From positions 216,199 through 280,198 of the forward strand of contig NZ_CAIJDP010000090.1 of the NCBI RefSeq assembly GCF_903819435.1: a DNA stretch of 64,000 nucleotides, written 5' to 3'. Numbering within the stretch: position 1 is the first letter of the stretch; every line of letters starts with the position of its first letter. A program made the translations under genes and the position numbers. Positions 62,690 to 64,000 of the stretch are shown here, one piece after another. Under the pieces are notes generated by a model, which was given only the letters and a program-made list of their open reading frames with translations, searched no databases and was not told where the DNA came from. This stretch comes from Flavobacterium salmonis (lineage in GTDB: Bacteria; Bacteroidota; Bacteroidia; Flavobacteriales; Flavobacteriaceae).

Positions 62690-64000
62690 ATGAATTCTAA
62701 ATTTTTCAAATTGTTCTTGATTGTGTTTTTAATCCAAATATTCATAACAAACAATTTAAAAGCGCAAGAGCTTCTATATGATAATGGCCCTTTTACGACA
62801 AATACCGGTGTTGGTTTTGGGGGTTCAGATGTTTCTGTAATGCAAAACGTTACATTAGGATATAGTACATTAGGGTACTCTGTTAACAACGCAGGTAATT
62901 TTCGTTTAACTGATCAATTTACTAATTCTGCGCCATGGTATTTAGACTATGTTGATGTTTTTGCTTACCAAACTGGAAGTTCGGTTTCATCCACGTTTAC
63001 AAGTGGTGTTGTTAAAATTTGGAATAGTGACCCTAGCAGTGGAACAGCTATATCAGAATTCGGTGATTTTAACACTAATCGAATGATCTTGACTGATTTT
63101 ACAAATTGTTATCGAGTTCAAGAAAACGCTAGTTTGCTTGATAATAATCGTCCGATAATGAGAATACGGATTTCGATTGGTGCCATAATTCAACCAGGAA
63201 CACATTGGATTGAATGGGGGCTAACAGGCTCATTGGCTTCAGGGCCATTTGCTCCGCAAATTAGTATTTTGGGCACTGGTAATACAGGAGATGCAAAGCA
63301 GTTTAATAATACCGGTTATACAGGCACCTTAACTAATGGCGTATACCAAGTAGGAATACCTTTCAAAATTTTTGGAAGTCAATTTGTATCCTATTCACCT
63401 GGTCCTAATCCTATTTGTACTGGAAGTAATGTGACTGTTAATTTTTCAGACCCCGTAGTGCGAAATATAGCAAATTCCTACACATTGGAATTATCAGATG
63501 TAAACGGAAATTTTCCTGGGACATTTTTAACGACTACTGTCGTAAGTGCGAGTCAATTATCAGCTGTAATTCCAATATCTACTGTTGGAGGTGCTAACTA
63601 CAAGATAAGAACTGTTGCCTCCAGCCCAAGTGAAAATAGTTCACCTTCAGATTTTCTAAATGTCTACTCGGCGCCAAACGCTGTCGTAGCATCTCAAACA
63701 GATGTTTCATGTAATGGTGGATCTAATGGTTCAGCTTCAGTGACTGCTTCGGGTGGTGCTGGTGGATATACCTACTCATGGTCGCCTTCGGGTGGAACAG
63801 CTGCTACAGCAACCGGATTAAGCGCAGGAATCTATACGGTAACGGTAACAGATGCTAACGGATGTACCGCTACTCGAGACTTTACTATTACACAACCAAC
63901 GGCTCTAGTAGCTACTGCCGCTTCACAAACCAATATATCTTGTAATGGTGGCTCGAACGGAGCGGCTTCAATTAATACCCCTACAGGAGGTGCAGGTGGA
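62690..64000 (+). CDS. SprB-repeat surface adhesin, N-terminal part
   Basis: An open frame of 437 codons from ATG 62690 to the window end without a stop. There is a signal peptide (FFKLFLIVFLIQIFITNNLKAQ), then an N-terminal domain of about 200 residues with beta strands, and an Ig-like domain near 245-330 (SPGPNPICTGSNVTVNFSDP). From about residue 335 SprB repeats begin: SQTDVSCNGGSNGSASVTAS...YTYSWSPSGG...GLSAGIYTVTVTDANGCTATRDFTITQPTAL. The second unit starts 77 residues later. Such proteins are large, are exported by the type IX secretion system and work in gliding or adhesion. Its C-terminal sorting domain lies outside the window. Confidence 0.9.
   Translation, partial: MNSKFFKLFLIVFLIQIFITNNLKAQELLYDNGPFTTNTGVGFGGSDVSVMQNVTLGYSTLGYSVNNAGNFRLTDQFTNSAPWYLDYVDVFAYQTGSSVSSTFTSGVVKIWNSDPSSGTAISEFGDFNTNRMILTDFTNCYRVQENASLLDNNRPIMRIRISIGAIIQPGTHWIEWGLTGSLASGPFAPQISILGTGNTGDAKQFNNTGYTGTLTNGVYQVGIPFKIFGSQFVSYSPGPNPICTGSNVTVNFSDPVVRNIANSYTLELSDVNGNFPGTFLTTTVVSASQLSAVIPISTVGGANYKIRTVASSPSENSSPSDFLNVYSAPNAVVASQTDVSCNGGSNGSASVTASGGAGGYTYSWSPSGGTAATATGLSAGIYTVTVTDANGCTATRDFTITQPTALVATAASQTNISCNGGSNGAASINTPTGGAGG

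Overview
The window looks like a chromosomal segment of a Flavobacterium or close relative (Bacteroidota, Flavobacteriaceae). The evidence is low GC, a SusC/SusD glycan-uptake locus, the gliding-motility isomerase GldI, the start of a SprB-repeat adhesin, several promoters with the Bacteroidota -7 consensus TAnnTTTG, and little sign of Shine-Dalgarno sequences. No rRNA, tRNA or CRISPR array was seen.

Layout. 1-3300: two paralogous TPR genes (one cut by the window edge), each associated with a duplicated double-hairpin element, then a 47-residue gene and an ECF sigma factor. 3458-15182: a polysaccharide utilisation locus, all on the minus strand. In transcription order it holds a membrane-spanning propeller/Y_Y_Y/LuxR-type regulator, SusC, SusD, a PKD-type surface glycan-binding lipoprotein, a modular GH16 lipoprotein and a second GH16. 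This fits capture and cutting of laminarin or another beta-1,3(-1,4)-glucan. 15370-47980: mostly core genes, including uvrA, a flippase, glycosyltransferases, YfhO, yidC, pyrG, osmC-like, two LysM proteins, guaA, ridA, a CLC of the fluoride-exporter type, nrnA and gldI with two cyclophilin-FKBP fusions.

48300-62700 is an accessory region rich in small repeats. It holds diverged MITE-like elements around a VOC gene and an HxlR/SDR divergent pair. A likely defence island follows on the minus strand: an HD plus GHKL/Hsp90-like ATPase protein (842 aa), a CHAT caspase-like protease (710 aa), an 87-residue protein resembling the N-terminal domain of McrA/HNH-type restriction enzymes, and an hsdM remnant cut off at a REP sequence. 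Near-identical REP-pair elements bracket the HD/ATPase gene. Beyond it lie an XRE-type regulator, a more GC-rich multi-gene block with a frameshift, and an IS4-family transposase remnant. The window ends inside a secreted SprB-repeat protein.

The most interesting candidate is the HD-GHKL ATPase plus CHAT protease pair. The protein families are recognisable. I do not know this exact pairing as a named system, and a defence role is inferred from domains and context.
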